Source of the DNA: Rhodospirillaceae bacterium SYSU D60007
GTDB taxonomy: Bacteria > Pseudomonadota > Alphaproteobacteria > Reyranellales > Reyranellaceae
Length of the DNA: 64,000 bases
Assembly: GCA_003574685.1 (NCBI GenBank)
Contig: QOCQ01000014.1
Location: 62,001-126,000 of the forward strand
Direction of reading: 5' to 3'
Shown: positions 16,373-26,842 of the stretch, piece by piece
How positions within the stretch are numbered: the stretch's first letter is position 1
How the letters are laid out: the number at the start of each line of letters is the position of its first letter
The notes under the pieces: model-generated
Told to the model about the DNA's origin: nothing
Databases searched by the model: none
The model's input: the letters and a program-made list of their open reading frames with translations, nothing else
Position numbers and translations under genes: made by a program

Positions 16373-16846
16373 ATGTTCCTGTCCACATTCATGATGAAGA
16401 TGGACAAGAAGGGGCGGATCTCCGTGCCTGCGTCCTGGCGCGCCCAGTTATCGGGCCAGGGCTTCGACGGCTTCATCGCTTTCCCGTCCATCGCCGGTGA
16501 TGCGATCGATGCCCGTAGTCTGACCGCCTTCCAGACTCTGATGGACCAGTTGCGGGCCGACACCAAGGCACGCAGCGGCACGTTCGAGGCCGAGCTTTTC
16601 ACGGATGCCGACAATCCTGCGGCGCATCTTTCCAGCATCGCTGTCGAGGTCGGTTTCGACAGCGAAGGCCGCATTTCCTTGCCGCCGCCGTTGAAGGCGG
16701 TGGTCGGCGAATGCGAACAGGTGGCCTTCGTCGGCCGCCATGAATTTTTCCAGATCTGGGGCGAGCAAGCCTGGACGCGCCAGGCGCAGTCGGAACGCGA
16801 GGCCTTCCGCAGCCGCGTGCTGGCGCGCCGGGGAGGGGCCTCATGA
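16373..16846 (+). CDS. mraZ: MraZ transcriptional regulator of the dcw cluster
   Basis: A 157-residue protein with two SpoVT/AbrB-type swapped-hairpin DNA-binding domains: [19 protein letters not shown] near the N-terminus and [19 protein letters not shown] around residues 95-115. MraZ forms a ring-shaped oligomer that binds TGGGN repeats and represses its own operon. The matching repeats lie about 90 bp upstream. The ATG at 16373 ([14 protein letters not shown]) fits the family start. The stop overlaps the rsmH start by 4 bp, beginning a chain of coupled genes. Confidence 0.96.
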   Translation: MFLSTFMMKMDKKGRISVPASWRAQLSGQGFDGFIAFPSIAGDAIDARSLTAFQTLMDQLRADTKARSGTFEAELFTDADNPAAHLSSIAVEVGFDSEGRISLPPPLKAVVGECEQVAFVGRHEFFQIWGEQAWTRQAQSEREAFRSRVLARRGGAS

Positions 16847-17844
16847 TCGCCGCCAGCAAGCCCGCCGCCGCTGCCGGCATGCCCGCGCCGCACATCCCGG
16901 TGATGTGCGAGGAGGTGGTGCGGCATCTCGCGCCGCGGCCGGGCGGCACGTATGTCGATGGCACCCTTGGCGCCGGGGGCTACAGCCGGGCCCTGCTTGC
17001 GGCGGCCGACTGCCGGGTGTTCGGCATTGATCGCGATCCGGAGGCCATCAGCGCCGCGCGTCGCCTGGAAGCGGCGTCGGAAGGCCGGCTCACGCTGGTC
17101 GAAGGGCGTTTCGGCGACATGGCCGAGCTGCTGGGCGCGCGCGGTGTTTCCGCCGTAGCCGGCGTGGCGCTCGATCTGGGCGTGTCCTCCATGCAGGTCG
17201 ACACGCCCGCGCGCGGCTTCTCCTTCCGCCATGACGGGCCGCTGGACATGCGCATGTCGGGCGACGGCCCCTCTGCGGCCGATGTGGTCAATGCCGCGTC
17301 TGAGAGCGAGCTTGCCGACATCCTCTTCACTTACGGCGAGGAACGCCAGTCCCGCCGTATCGCCCGCGCCATCGTGCGTGCCCGCGCCAATGGACGAATC
17401 GAGCGCACCGGGCAGTTGGCCGATATCGTGCGCCGTGCCCTGGGGCCGGCGGCGGCGCGCGAGAAGATTGATCCGGCCACGCGCACCTTCCAGGCGCTGC
17501 GCATTCACGTGAATGACGAGCTGGGCGAGCTCCAGCGTGGACTGGCGGCGGCCGATACCCTGCTGGCACCGGGCGGACGTCTCGCGGTGGTGTCGTTCCA
17601 CTCCCTGGAAGACCGCACCGTGAAGGAGTTCCTGCGGGCCCGCGCCGGCGAAGGTCCGCGTCCTTCGCGCCATGCCCCCGGTGCACACAAGGACGACGAT
17701 GCTGCGCGCCCTGGGTGGCGCATCGTTACGCGCCGTCCGGTGACGCCCGGCGCTGCCGAGTGCGCCGTCAATCCGCGGGCGCGCTCGGCGCGGCTGCGTG
17801 TCGGCGAGAAGCTCGGCGCCGTGCCGACGGGAGAGGCCGCATGA
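16843..17844 (+). CDS. rsmH: 16S rRNA (cytosine-1402 N4) methyltransferase
   Basis: RsmH (MraW) methylates N4 of C1402 in the ribosomal decoding centre, using SAM. The 333-residue protein has the family opening [19 protein letters not shown], the SAM-binding [43 protein letters not shown], and the late block [17 protein letters not shown]. Length is normal. It overlaps mraZ and ftsL by 4 bp each. Confidence 0.97.
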   Translation: MIAASKPAAAAGMPAPHIPVMCEEVVRHLAPRPGGTYVDGTLGAGGYSRALLAAADCRVFGIDRDPEAISAARRLEAASEGRLTLVEGRFGDMAELLGARGVSAVAGVALDLGVSSMQVDTPARGFSFRHDGPLDMRMSGDGPSAADVVNAASESELADILFTYGEERQSRRIARAIVRARANGRIERTGQLADIVRRALGPAAAREKIDPATRTFQALRIHVNDELGELQRGLAAADTLLAPGGRLAVVSFHSLEDRTVKEFLRARAGEGPRPSRHAPGAHKDDDAARPGWRIVTRRPVTPGAAECAVNPRARSARLRVGEKLGAVPTGEAA

Positions 17845-18407
17845 TCAATCGCGGCATCCTCTTCTGGGTCATGGCCGCGATCTGCACCGGCATCGGCCTG
17901 TTCATGGTCAAGTACCAGGTGCAGACGCTGGAGGAGAAGATCGAGGCCATCAACCGCCAGATCGTCGAGAACCAGCGCGCCACCCATGTGCTGAAAGTCG
18001 AATACGCCCATCTCGGCGAAGTGCACCGCATTGAGCGTCTGAACCAGAAATACCTTCACCTCCAGCCGGTCACGTTGCGCCAGATCGGCCGGATCGACCA
18101 GGTCCCCCTGCGGCGGGACGACGGAGCGTTCGTCACGACCAACAAGACGACGCCAGAAAAAGGGCCGGGAACCGGTGCCCCCTCGTCTACCGACGCCCCC
18201 TCAGCGTCGGCGACGCTCCGCCCTGCCGCCAAGCCGGAGGCCGGCGCTCGCGCGCCGGCCTCCGTAGCTCAACGTCCGCGCGGGCCGGCAACGCCCCGCG
18301 CACCAGCCGTCGAGGAGCCGGTCACCGCGGCCCCCGGCGACGATGCCGAGCCGCCCGCCGGCGCAGCACCGGGGCCGCCGGGGCGCGGCCGGGGAAGCAA
18401 CCGGTGA
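17841..18407 (+). CDS. ftsL: Cell division protein FtsL
   Basis: A small bitopic divisome protein that with FtsB and FtsQ activates FtsW/FtsI. The 188-residue chain has a short cytoplasmic start (MINRG), one membrane helix ([18 protein letters not shown]), a periplasmic coiled coil ([20 protein letters not shown]) and the conserved segment [15 protein letters not shown]. It is longer than the usual 90-130 residues because of a roughly 90-residue Pro/Ala-rich tail. The start at 17841 is set by its 4-bp overlap with the rsmH stop. Identity rests on position and topology, since FtsL sequences diverge widely. Confidence 0.9.
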   Translation: MINRGILFWVMAAICTGIGLFMVKYQVQTLEEKIEAINRQIVENQRATHVLKVEYAHLGEVHRIERLNQKYLHLQPVTLRQIGRIDQVPLRRDDGAFVTTNKTTPEKGPGTGAPSSTDAPSASATLRPAAKPEAGARAPASVAQRPRGPATPRAPAVEEPVTAAPGDDAEPPAGAAPGPPGRGRGSNR

Positions 18408-20287
18408 TCGGCGAGCTGTTCCGCCGGCGTGATGCGTCGGAGGACTTCCCGCCACGGGACGTGCATCAGCGGTTGGCGGCAAAGAAACTGCCAGGCCGCG
18501 ATGCGCTGGAGATCGCGCGCACGCGGCTGACCGTCGGCGCGGTTCTCTTCACGGTGCTGTTCGCCGCCGTGGCGGTGCGCATGACCTATATCTCCCTGTT
18601 GCGGGACGACAGCGAACCTGGTCTGGCGCGGGCCGCGCATCCCTCGCAGCTCCGTGCGGAACGCGCGGATATCGTCGATCGCAACGGCGTCGTGCTCGCC
18701 ACCTCGCTGCCGGTCGTCTCGCTCTTTGCTTCGCCGCAGCTGGTGCTGGACGTGGAGGAGGCGGCACAGAAAGTCTCCCGGGTCCTTCCCGACATTCCGG
18801 CCGATGAGATCCGCGACAAGCTCACCTCCGGCCGCAGCTTCGTGTGGATCAAGCGCGGCATGAGCCCCCGCGAGCACGCTGCCATCATGCGGCTTGGCTT
18901 GCCGGGATTCGAGTTCCAGAACGAGGAGCGGCGCATCTATCCGCAGGGCGCGCTGGCGCCGCACATTCTTGGATACACCGGCATCGACAATGTGGGGCTG
19001 GCGGGCGTCGAGAAGCGCTTCGACGAATCCCTGCGCCAGGGCGAGGCGCTGGTACTCTCGATCGACCTGCGTCTGCAGCGCTTCGTTGAGCAGGAGCTGG
19101 CGCGCGCCATCCAGCGCTTCTCGGCAATCGGTGCGACTGCGGCTGTGATGGACGTTGCCTCGGGCGAGCTGCTCGCGCTGGCGTCGCTGCCCGCCTATGA
19201 CCCCAACGTGCACAAGACCATCAGCAACGAGGCGTTGTTCAACCGCGCCACGCTGGGCGTTTACGAACAGGGCTCGACGTTCAAGATCTTCAACACGGCC
19301 ATGGTTCTGGATACCGGCCGCTTCACCACGGCATCGGTGTTCGACGCCAGCGCGCCGCTCAAGATCGACCGCTTCACCATCAACGATTTCCACGGGCAGC
19401 ATCGCCCCCTCACGGTCGCGGAAGTCTTCAAGTACTCGTCGAACATCGGCTCGGCGAAGATGGCGCTGGAGGTTGGCGTCGAGGGGCAGCGGGCGTTCTT
19501 CGAGAAACTCGGCATGCTGGCGCCGGTGCAGGTCGAGTTGCCGGAGGTGGCGCAGCCGCTCTATCCTCGCCACTGGCGGAAGATCAACACGGTGACGATC
19601 GCCTTCGGGCATGGCATGTCGGTGACGCCGCTTCATGTCGTGACCGGCACCGCGGCCGTGGTCAATGGCGGTATCTACTATCCGCCGACGCTGGTGCGTC
19701 GAACGGCGAAGGGCCATGCCGAGGCGGGGCGCCGGGTGATCAGCCCCAGGACGTCGCAGCAGATGCGCGACCTCCTGCGGCTGGTCGTGGCCGAGGGTAC
19801 CGGCCGCAATGCCGACGTGCCGGGCTACGAGGTCGGTGGCAAGACGGGCACGGCCGAGAAGCCGGGCCGGCACGGCTATCGGGACAAGGCCCTGATCAGC
19901 TCGTTTGTGGGCGTTTTCCCGATGCGCGATCCGAAGTACGTGATCATGGTGTCGATGGACGAGCCGAAAGGGATCAAGGAAACTGGCGGCTACGCCACCG
20001 GCGGTGCCGTGGCGGCGCCATCCGTGCGCGCCATCATCGAGCGCATCGTGACGCTGTACGGCATCCAGCCCGTCGATCCGATGGCTGCGGCCAAGTATCT
20101 GGCGGCGCTGCCGCCGCCCCCCTCACCCGCGACGCCTGCCGCGTCTGCGCCCGCTCCGACGCCAGCCGCCCCGCAGCAACGCCCGTCCGGCACGGCGGCG
20201 GCAGCGCCGCCGACCCTGTCGCAACTGGTGGAAGCCGCTACCGGCAACGCCGCCGTACCGAAACCGCCTGCGCCGGGAGGCCGCTGA
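18404..20287 (+). CDS. ftsI: Septal peptidoglycan transpeptidase FtsI (PBP3)
   Basis: A class B penicillin-binding protein that cross-links septal peptidoglycan with FtsW. The 627-residue protein starts at a GTG overlapping the ftsL stop. It has one membrane anchor (VGAVLFTVLFAAVAVRMTYI), a non-catalytic pedestal (ERADIVDRNGVVLATSL) and the transpeptidase domain with STFK around residues 291-294 (active Ser), SSN at 345-347 and KTG at 480-482. The final 60 or so residues are Pro/Ala-rich and low in complexity. Confidence 0.97.
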   Translation: MIGELFRRRDASEDFPPRDVHQRLAAKKLPGRDALEIARTRLTVGAVLFTVLFAAVAVRMTYISLLRDDSEPGLARAAHPSQLRAERADIVDRNGVVLATSLPVVSLFASPQLVLDVEEAAQKVSRVLPDIPADEIRDKLTSGRSFVWIKRGMSPREHAAIMRLGLPGFEFQNEERRIYPQGALAPHILGYTGIDNVGLAGVEKRFDESLRQGEALVLSIDLRLQRFVEQELARAIQRFSAIGATAAVMDVASGELLALASLPAYDPNVHKTISNEALFNRATLGVYEQGSTFKIFNTAMVLDTGRFTTASVFDASAPLKIDRFTINDFHGQHRPLTVAEVFKYSSNIGSAKMALEVGVEGQRAFFEKLGMLAPVQVELPEVAQPLYPRHWRKINTVTIAFGHGMSVTPLHVVTGTAAVVNGGIYYPPTLVRRTAKGHAEAGRRVISPRTSQQMRDLLRLVVAEGTGRNADVPGYEVGGKTGTAEKPGRHGYRDKALISSFVGVFPMRDPKYVIMVSMDEPKGIKETGGYATGGAVAAPSVRAIIERIVTLYGIQPVDPMAAAKYLAALPPPPSPATPAASAPAPTPAAPQQRPSGTAAAAPPTLSQLVEAATGNAAVPKPPAPGGR

Positions 20288-20288
20288 C

Positions 20289-21797
20289 GTGCGCCTGAGC
20301 GAGCTGGTGCGACTGTCGGATCCCCGGCCCCGAGCGGCGCTACCGGCGCTGCCGCGCGACCCGGAGATTGCCGGCATCACCGCCGACTCGCGCGCCGCCC
20401 GCCGTGGCTGGCTGTTCGCCGCGCTGCCGGGCAGCAAAGCGGACGGCGCAGTCTTTGCGCCCCAGGCTGTGGCCGCCGGGGCCGTCGCGGTGCTGGCCGG
20501 TGAAACCGCGAAGCTCGCAACGCTTCCGCCGTCGGTCATGGTGATCCGCGACGCCGAACCGCGCCGCCGGCTGGCGCGCATGGCGGCGGCCTTTGCCGGC
20601 GCGCAACCGCGCGTGACGGTGGCGGTTACCGGCACCAGCGGCAAGACGTCGACCGCCGAGTTCGCGCGGCAGATGTTCGCGGGTGCTGGCTTTCCTGCGG
20701 CCAGCATGGGAACGCTTGGCATCGTCTCGCCGGCGCGCGTGACGCCGCCCGGTCTGACCACGCCCGATCCGGTGCTGCTGCACCGCGATCTGGCGCAACT
20801 GGCGCAGGATGGCGTGCACTATCTGGCGATGGAGGCGTCAAGCCACGGCCTCGACCAGTACCGCCTGGATGGCGTGCATTTTTCGGCCGCCGCCTTCACC
20901 AACCTCTCGCGCGATCATCTCGACTACCACCCCACGATGGACGCTTATCTCGCGGCGAAGCTGCGGCTTTTCAGCGAGCTGCTTTCGCCGGGCGCGACGG
21001 CGGTGGTCAATGCAGACAGCGAGCACGCCCCGCCCTTCGTCGAGACCAGCCTGCGACGCCAGTTGCGACTGTGGCGATACGGTCGGGGCGGCGAGGATCT
21101 GCGCCTGGAGTCCGCGGTGCCGCACGGTGAGGGCCAGCACATCGCGCTCACGCTCTTCGGCCGCCGGTATGAGGTCGACCTGCCGCTGATCGGCGGTTTC
21201 ATGGCCGGCAACGTGCTGGCCGCCATGGGATTGGCCGTAGCGGTGGGCGTGCCCGTCGATTCGGCGATTGCAACCATGGCGCGGCTAAGAGGCGCACCGG
21301 GCCGGCTGGAGCGCGTCGCCGCCCATCCGCTGGGGGCGCCGGTGCTGGTCGATTACGCGCACAAGCCCGATGCGCTGGAGCAGGTGCTTCTTGCCCTGCG
21401 GCCACACACGCACGGACGGCTGATCGTCGTGTTCGGCTGCGGGGGCGATCGTGATGCCGGCAAGCGGCCGATCATGGGTGGCATCGCCGCACGGCTGGCG
21501 GATCTGGCGATCGTCACGGACGACAATCCGCGCAGCGAGGATCCGGCGGCGATCCGGGCGGCCATCCTGTCGGGCGCGTCCGGGCATGAGGGCAAGGTGG
21601 TGGAAATCCGCGAAGGCCGGCGGGCCGCGATCCGCACGGCTCTCGAGGCGGTACGCTCCGCCGATGACCTGGTAGTGGTCGCGGGCAAGGGCCATGAACG
21701 CGGCCAGACGATCGCCGGCGTGACCCATCCCTTTGATGATGCAGGCGTCGTGCGCGAGCTTGTGGCGCCGCCGCCGGCGCGGGGAGCGGCGGCATGA
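20289..21797 (+). CDS. murE: UDP-MurNAc-L-Ala-D-Glu:meso-DAP ligase
   Basis: MurE adds the third residue of the stem peptide. The 502-residue protein shows the ATP loop in VAVTGTSGKTSTAEFARQM near residue 115, MEASSHGLDQYRLDGV, the Mur-ligase C-terminal VDYAHKPDALEQVL, and DNPR at residues 412-415. DNPR is the signature for meso-diaminopimelate rather than lysine, as expected in a Gram-negative. It uses a GTG start one base after the ftsI stop and overlaps murF by 4 bp. Confidence 0.97.
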   Translation: MRLSELVRLSDPRPRAALPALPRDPEIAGITADSRAARRGWLFAALPGSKADGAVFAPQAVAAGAVAVLAGETAKLATLPPSVMVIRDAEPRRRLARMAAAFAGAQPRVTVAVTGTSGKTSTAEFARQMFAGAGFPAASMGTLGIVSPARVTPPGLTTPDPVLLHRDLAQLAQDGVHYLAMEASSHGLDQYRLDGVHFSAAAFTNLSRDHLDYHPTMDAYLAAKLRLFSELLSPGATAVVNADSEHAPPFVETSLRRQLRLWRYGRGGEDLRLESAVPHGEGQHIALTLFGRRYEVDLPLIGGFMAGNVLAAMGLAVAVGVPVDSAIATMARLRGAPGRLERVAAHPLGAPVLVDYAHKPDALEQVLLALRPHTHGRLIVVFGCGGDRDAGKRPIMGGIAARLADLAIVTDDNPRSEDPAAIRAAILSGASGHEGKVVEIREGRRAAIRTALEAVRSADDLVVVAGKGHERGQTIAGVTHPFDDAGVVRELVAPPPARGAAA

Positions 21798-23233
21798 CCG
21801 TGATGCCCGTCCGGGATGCGCTGTGGACCGGGACCGACGCGGCGACGGCCTGCGGCGCGCAGACGCCGGGCGGGGTGGATTGGGTCGCCGCAGGTGTCTC
21901 GATCGACACACGCACGCTGCGCGCCGGCGATCTGTTCGTGGCCCTCAAGGGCGAGGCGGCGGACGGGCACGCCTATGTGCAGGCGGCGTTCCGCAAGGGC
22001 GCTGCCGCCGCGATGGTCTCGGCTGATGTGGCCGAAGCCGGCGGGCCCCTGCTGGTTGTGGCAGACACGCTGCGGGGACTGGAGGACCTGGGCCGCGCGG
22101 GCCGCAATCGCAGCCGGGCGCGGATCATCGCGGTGACCGGCAGTGTCGGCAAGACCAGCACCAAGGAGGCGCTGCGCCATGTGCTGGCGGCCCAGGGCAG
22201 CACGCACGCCGCGGACGCAAGCCACAACAACCACATCGGGGTGCCGCTGACGCTGGCGCGGCTGCCGCCCGAGGCGAGCTACGCCGTGTGCGAGGTAGGG
22301 ACCAACCATCCCGGCGAGATCGAGCCGCTGGCACGGCAGGTGCGCGCGCATCTCGGCATCGTGACCAGCATCGCCGCCGTGCATATCGGGCATTTCGGCT
22401 CGGTCGATGCCATCGCCGAAGAAAAGGCCCGGCTGTTCGCCGGTATGGCAGGCGGCACGGCCATTCTGCCGCGGGACAGCGACTGGTTTTTCCGGTTGGC
22501 GGAATTCGCCCGCGCCGAAGGCGTATCGGAGATCATCGGCTTCGGCGAGCACCCCGATGCCGAGTTTCGCGTCCTGGCCTGCGACTCCGACGACACCGGC
22601 AACACCGTCTCCGCGCTGGCACAGGGCCGCGAACTTCGCTATCGCCTCGGCGCGCCCGGCCGGCACTGGGCGCTCAACAGCGTGGCGGTGCTGGCCGCGG
22701 TGGCGGCAGTGGGCGCCGATATCGAGCAGGCGGCAGCGGGCTTCGCCGGGGTAACCCCCGCGGCCGGGCGTGGCGCGCGCCGGCAGGTGATGCTGGCGGG
22801 CGGCAGCGTCGAGTTGATCGACGACAGCTACAACGCCAGCCCGCCTTCCGTGCGGGCATTGCTGTCGGTGCTGGCCGGTGCGCGGCCGGGACCAGGCGGG
22901 CGGCGCGTGCTGGTGCTGGGCGACATGCTGGAACTGGGCCCCGACAGCGAGTCCCTGCATGCCGCGCTGGCGCCTGACGTGGAGTCCAGCGGCGCCGAGC
23001 TGGTATTCACGGCCGGTCCGGCGATGGCCGCCTTGCACCAGGCGCTGCCGGCTCGCCTGCGCGCGGCGCACGCGCCGGACTCGGCGCGCCTGGCGCAGCG
23101 TGTGGTGGAGGCCCTGCGGGCGGGGGATGTGGTGGCGGTGAAGGGATCGCTCGGATCGAAAATGAAGGTGATTGTCGACGCCATCCTCGCGCTGGGCGAG
23201 ATCCGGTCCGACCGCGGCACGAGGAGGGGGTGA
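21794..23233 (+). CDS. murF: UDP-MurNAc-tripeptide:D-Ala-D-Ala ligase
   Basis: MurF adds D-Ala-D-Ala to complete UDP-MurNAc-pentapeptide. The 479-residue protein has the MurF N-terminal substrate domain ([20 protein letters not shown]), the ATP loop [20 protein letters not shown] near residue 116, [16 protein letters not shown], and the C-terminal [20 protein letters not shown] and [13 protein letters not shown]. Length and motif order are normal. It begins inside the murE stop and ends one base before the mraY start. Confidence 0.96.
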   Translation: MTVMPVRDALWTGTDAATACGAQTPGGVDWVAAGVSIDTRTLRAGDLFVALKGEAADGHAYVQAAFRKGAAAAMVSADVAEAGGPLLVVADTLRGLEDLGRAGRNRSRARIIAVTGSVGKTSTKEALRHVLAAQGSTHAADASHNNHIGVPLTLARLPPEASYAVCEVGTNHPGEIEPLARQVRAHLGIVTSIAAVHIGHFGSVDAIAEEKARLFAGMAGGTAILPRDSDWFFRLAEFARAEGVSEIIGFGEHPDAEFRVLACDSDDTGNTVSALAQGRELRYRLGAPGRHWALNSVAVLAAVAAVGADIEQAAAGFAGVTPAAGRGARRQVMLAGGSVELIDDSYNASPPSVRALLSVLAGARPGPGGRRVLVLGDMLELGPDSESLHAALAPDVESSGAELVFTAGPAMAALHQALPARLRAAHAPDSARLAQRVVEALRAGDVVAVKGSLGSKMKVIVDAILALGEIRSDRGTRRG

Positions 23234-23234
23234 A

Positions 23235-24326
23235 TTGCTGTTTCATCTCCTCGCGCCGCTGGCCGACCAGTTCACGCCGCTGAACCTCTTCCGCTACATC
23301 ACCTTCCGCTCCGGCGGCGCTTTCCTGACGGCACTTGTCGTCTCGTTCCTTGTCGGTGGCCGGCTGATCGAGTGGCTGCGCAGCAAGCAGGGTCGCGGCC
23401 AGCCGATCCGCGACGATGGGCCGGAGAGCCACCTGCTGACCAAGAAAGGCACGCCCACCATGGGCGGCTTTCTGATCCTGATCGCGCTGGTGGCCGGCAC
23501 GTTGCTATGGGCCGACCTGAGCAACGCCTATGTCTGGATCGTGCTGCTGCTGACCTTGGGCTTCGGCGGCATCGGCTTCATCGATGACTACCTCAAGGTC
23601 ACCAGGCGCAATTCGCGTGGCCTTCCCGGCCGGCTGAAGCTGCTAGTGGCCGTGATCTTCTCGCTGATCGCCGCCGCCTTCGTCGCGGACAGCTCGCCGG
23701 CCGCGCTACGCTTCCAGCTTGCAGTGCCGTTCCTGAAATCGGTGCTGGTCCCGCTGGGCGTGATCGGCTTCCTCGTCTTTGCTGCCTTTGTAATGGTCGG
23801 CGCCTCCAATGCCGTCAATCTGACCGACGGGCTGGACGGGCTGGCGATCGGACCTGTGATCATCGCCACGGGTGTGTTCGGCGCGATCAGCTACATCGTC
23901 GGCCATGCCGGGCTCACCACCTATCTTCAGATCCATGCCGTGCCGGGTGCGGGCGAGCTCAGCATCCTGTGTGCCGCGCTGATCGGCGCCGGGCTGGGAT
24001 TTCTCTGGTTCAATGCACCGCCGGCCATGGTGTTCATGGGCGACACGGGCTCGCTCGCCATGGGCGGCGCGCTGGGCGCGATTGCCGTCGTGATCAAGCA
24101 CGAGATCGTACTGGCCATCGTCGGCGGGCTGTTCGTGCTGGAGACAGTGTCGGTAGTGGTCCAGGTGCTGTCGTTCCGGCTGACCGGCCGGCGCGTCTTT
24201 CGCATGGCGCCGCTGCACCATCATTTCGAGAAGAAGGGCTGGGCAGAGCCGACCATCGTGATCCGCTTCTGGATCATTGCCATCGTGCTGGCGATCTGCG
24301 GCCTCGCCACCCTGAAGCTGCGGTGA
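23235..24326 (+). CDS. mraY: Phospho-MurNAc-pentapeptide translocase (lipid I synthase)
   Basis: MraY transfers phospho-MurNAc-pentapeptide to undecaprenyl phosphate, giving lipid I at the inner membrane. The 363-residue polytopic protein has the family motifs [71 protein letters not shown] and the cytoplasmic [12 protein letters not shown]. The start is a TTG at 23235 ([13 protein letters not shown]), chosen because MraY proteins begin with this block and a GAGGAGGGGG tract sits just ahead. Upstream in-frame starts would lie within murF. Confidence 0.97.
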   Translation: MLFHLLAPLADQFTPLNLFRYITFRSGGAFLTALVVSFLVGGRLIEWLRSKQGRGQPIRDDGPESHLLTKKGTPTMGGFLILIALVAGTLLWADLSNAYVWIVLLLTLGFGGIGFIDDYLKVTRRNSRGLPGRLKLLVAVIFSLIAAAFVADSSPAALRFQLAVPFLKSVLVPLGVIGFLVFAAFVMVGASNAVNLTDGLDGLAIGPVIIATGVFGAISYIVGHAGLTTYLQIHAVPGAGELSILCAALIGAGLGFLWFNAPPAMVFMGDTGSLAMGGALGAIAVVIKHEIVLAIVGGLFVLETVSVVVQVLSFRLTGRRVFRMAPLHHHFEKKGWAEPTIVIRFWIIAIVLAICGLATLKLR

Positions 24327-24332
24327 CGCGGG

Positions 24333-25718
24333 ATGATCGACCTGGCGCCGCTTAAAGGATCGCGGTTTGCCGTGCTGGGACTCGCGCGCAGCGGGCTGGC
24401 GGCGGCACGCGCCCTGCGGCAGGCGCAGGTCGACTTCGCCGTCTGGGATGATGATGCCAGTCGGCGCAGCAAGGCAGAGGAAGACGGCTTCTCTCTTGCC
24501 GATCCCTCGGCGCTCGACTGGAACCACTGGGATGCGCTGGTGCTGAGCCCCGGCATTCCCCACACGTTTCCCCGGCCGCACCCGGCCGCTGCCGCGGCGC
24601 GCGCCGCGGGCAAACCGGTGATCGGCGACATCGAGCTTCTGGCGCGCAGTGGTCCGCGTGCGCGCATCGTCGGCATTACCGGCACCAACGGCAAGTCAAC
24701 CACCACCGCCTTGGTCGGCCACATCCTGAAGAGCGCCGGAATTGATTGCGAGGTCGGCGGCAATTTCGGGCCGGCGGCGCTCGACTTCCGCACGCTGGAC
24801 GCTGACGGCGTCTACGTGCTGGAGCTCTCCTCCTTCCAGCTTGAGCTGGTGCAGAGCCTGCGCTGCCACGTTGCGGGGTGGCTCAACATCACCGCCGACC
24901 ACATCGATCGCCACGGCGATCTGGCGGGCTACATCGCGGCCAAGCGGCACATCTTCGATAACCAGCGCGCGCGCGATGTCGCCGTGGTCTCCGTCGATGA
25001 CGTTTACTCTCGGCAGGTGGCGGATGCGCTCCGCGGTTCATCGCGCACCTTGGTGCGGGTGAGGATCGGGAACGCCGCGGACGTGAGCGTTGTAGACGGC
25101 CAGTTGCGCGATGTGCGCGAGGACAGTCGGCTCGATCTCAGGCCGATCAAGACTTTACCAGGCGCACACAACTGGCAGAACGCCGCCTGTGCCTGGGCGA
25201 TCTGTCGCGCGCTTGGTCTGTCGGCCGAACAGGTCGTCGATGGGCTTGCGAGCTATCCCGGGCTGGCGCACCGCCAGGAGCGGGCGGCGGTGGTGAACGG
25301 CATCGTCTATATCAACGACAGCAAGGCGACAAATGCCGACGCCACCGAGAAGGCGCTGGCCGCCTATGACACGATTTACTGGCTGGTCGGCGGTACGCCC
25401 AAGGCGGACGGCATCGCGCCGCTGGCGCCGCTGTTCGGTCGCGTCGTGCATGCCTTCCTGATGGGGGCGTCCAGCGATGCCTTCGCCGCCACGCTGGAGG
25501 GCAAGGTGGCCTACACGCGCTGCGGCGATCTTAAGACGGCCCTGATGCGCGCGCACGAGATGGCGCAGCGCGAGCGGCGGGCAGACGCCGTGGTGCTGCT
25601 GTCTCCAGCCTGCGCCTCCTACGACCAGTGGCCGAATTTCGAAGTGCGCGGCGATGCCTTCCGCGCCATGGCGCGTGCCCTGCCGGGCGCCGTGGTCGAG
25701 CAGGGAGGCGCCGCATGA
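24333..25718 (+). CDS. murD: UDP-MurNAc-L-alanine:D-glutamate ligase
   Basis: MurD adds D-Glu, the second stem residue. The 461-residue protein has an N-terminal Rossmann-like domain (RFAVLGLARSGLAAARAL), the ATP loop IVGITGTNGKSTTTALVGHI, VLELSSFQLELVQSL, ITADHIDRHG, YINDSKATNADATEKALAAY and the closing LLSPACASYDQWPNFEVRGD. All are typical of MurD. It follows mraY by 6 bp and its stop overlaps the ftsW start. Confidence 0.97.
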   Translation: MIDLAPLKGSRFAVLGLARSGLAAARALRQAQVDFAVWDDDASRRSKAEEDGFSLADPSALDWNHWDALVLSPGIPHTFPRPHPAAAAARAAGKPVIGDIELLARSGPRARIVGITGTNGKSTTTALVGHILKSAGIDCEVGGNFGPAALDFRTLDADGVYVLELSSFQLELVQSLRCHVAGWLNITADHIDRHGDLAGYIAAKRHIFDNQRARDVAVVSVDDVYSRQVADALRGSSRTLVRVRIGNAADVSVVDGQLRDVREDSRLDLRPIKTLPGAHNWQNAACAWAICRALGLSAEQVVDGLASYPGLAHRQERAAVVNGIVYINDSKATNADATEKALAAYDTIYWLVGGTPKADGIAPLAPLFGRVVHAFLMGASSDAFAATLEGKVAYTRCGDLKTALMRAHEMAQRERRADAVVLLSPACASYDQWPNFEVRGDAFRAMARALPGAVVEQGGAA

Positions 25719-26842
25719 TCAGCGTCCCGCGCAATGACATGTCGGTCGTGGGCCGGTGGTGGTGGACGGTTGATCGCTGGTCGCTGGGCACGGTGCTGCT
25801 GATCATGGCTGCCGGCGTGATGCTGACGCTCGCGGCGTCGCCGCCCGCGGCCGAGCGCATCGGCGCCGATTCCTTTCATTTCGTGCGCCGGCAGTTGGTG
25901 TTCCTGCCGCTGGCGCTGACCATCATGCTCAGCATCTCTCTGGCGCCGCCGCGCCTGGTGCGGCGTCTGGCGTTGCTGGTATTTGCCGGTGGTCTGGTGG
26001 CGCTTGCCGCGACACTGGTCATGGGTACGGAGATCAAGGGGGCGCGCCGCTGGATCTCGCTGCCCGGTTTCGGCACGTTGCAGCCCTCGGAATTCGTGAA
26101 ACCCAGTCTCGCCGTGATCTCCGCCTGGCTGTTTGCGCAGAAGAAGCTCAATCCGCGCTTTCCCGGCTACCTGCTGGCGACCCTGCTGTTTTCGACGGTG
26201 CTGGGCCTGCTGATGATGCAGCCGGACCTCGGCATGGCCCTCGTGGTGTCTGCCGTATGGGCCGGCCAGTTCTTTCTGGCGGGCCTGCCGATCTGGCTGG
26301 CGGGCCTGGGTGGTGGTCTGGCGGTGGCGGGGCTCGTGGGCGCCTATATGACGTTCTCGCATGTCCAGCACCGCATCGACCGCTTCCTCGATCCCGATGC
26401 CGGTGACAACTACCAGGTCAATACCGCTCTGGAAGCGTTCATGAATGGCGGCCTGTTCGGTCGCGGCCCGGGCGAGGGGACGGTGAAAGCGCAGCTCCCC
26501 GATGCGCACACCGACTTCATCATGGCCGTGGCCGGCGAGGAATTCGGCCTGATCGCCTGCCTGGTCGTGCTGTTGCTGTTCGCATTCGTTACCCTGCGCT
26601 CCATGTCACGCATTGCCAGCGATACCAGCCTGTTCATCATGCTGGCGGCGGCGGGGCTGGTGATCCAGTTCGGCCTGCAGGCGTTCGTAAACATCGCCTC
26701 GACGGTGCAGCTCATTCCCGCCAAGGGCATGACCCTGCCGTTCATTTCATACGGCGGCTCCTCGGCTATCGCCATGGCCGTGACGGTTGGCATGATGCTG
26801 GCCCTCACGCGCGAGCGCGCGGGGCTGGGAGAGTCGGCATGA
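25715..26842 (+). CDS. ftsW: Lipid II polymerase FtsW (SEDS family)
   Basis: FtsW is the SEDS glycosyltransferase that polymerises septal glycan with FtsI. The 375-residue protein has about ten membrane helices and the SEDS marks TEIKGARRWISLPGFGTLQP, EFVKPSLAVISAWLFAQKK, MQPDLGMALVVSAVWAGQFF, QVNTALEAFMNGGLFGRGPG and the end TLPFISYGGSSAIAMAVTVG. The start at ATG 25715 overlaps the murD stop and follows a GGGAGG. The open frame upstream of it lies within murD. Confidence 0.96.
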   Translation: MISVPRNDMSVVGRWWWTVDRWSLGTVLLIMAAGVMLTLAASPPAAERIGADSFHFVRRQLVFLPLALTIMLSISLAPPRLVRRLALLVFAGGLVALAATLVMGTEIKGARRWISLPGFGTLQPSEFVKPSLAVISAWLFAQKKLNPRFPGYLLATLLFSTVLGLLMMQPDLGMALVVSAVWAGQFFLAGLPIWLAGLGGGLAVAGLVGAYMTFSHVQHRIDRFLDPDAGDNYQVNTALEAFMNGGLFGRGPGEGTVKAQLPDAHTDFIMAVAGEEFGLIACLVVLLLFAFVTLRSMSRIASDTSLFIMLAAAGLVIQFGLQAFVNIASTVQLIPAKGMTLPFISYGGSSAIAMAVTVGMMLALTRERAGLGESA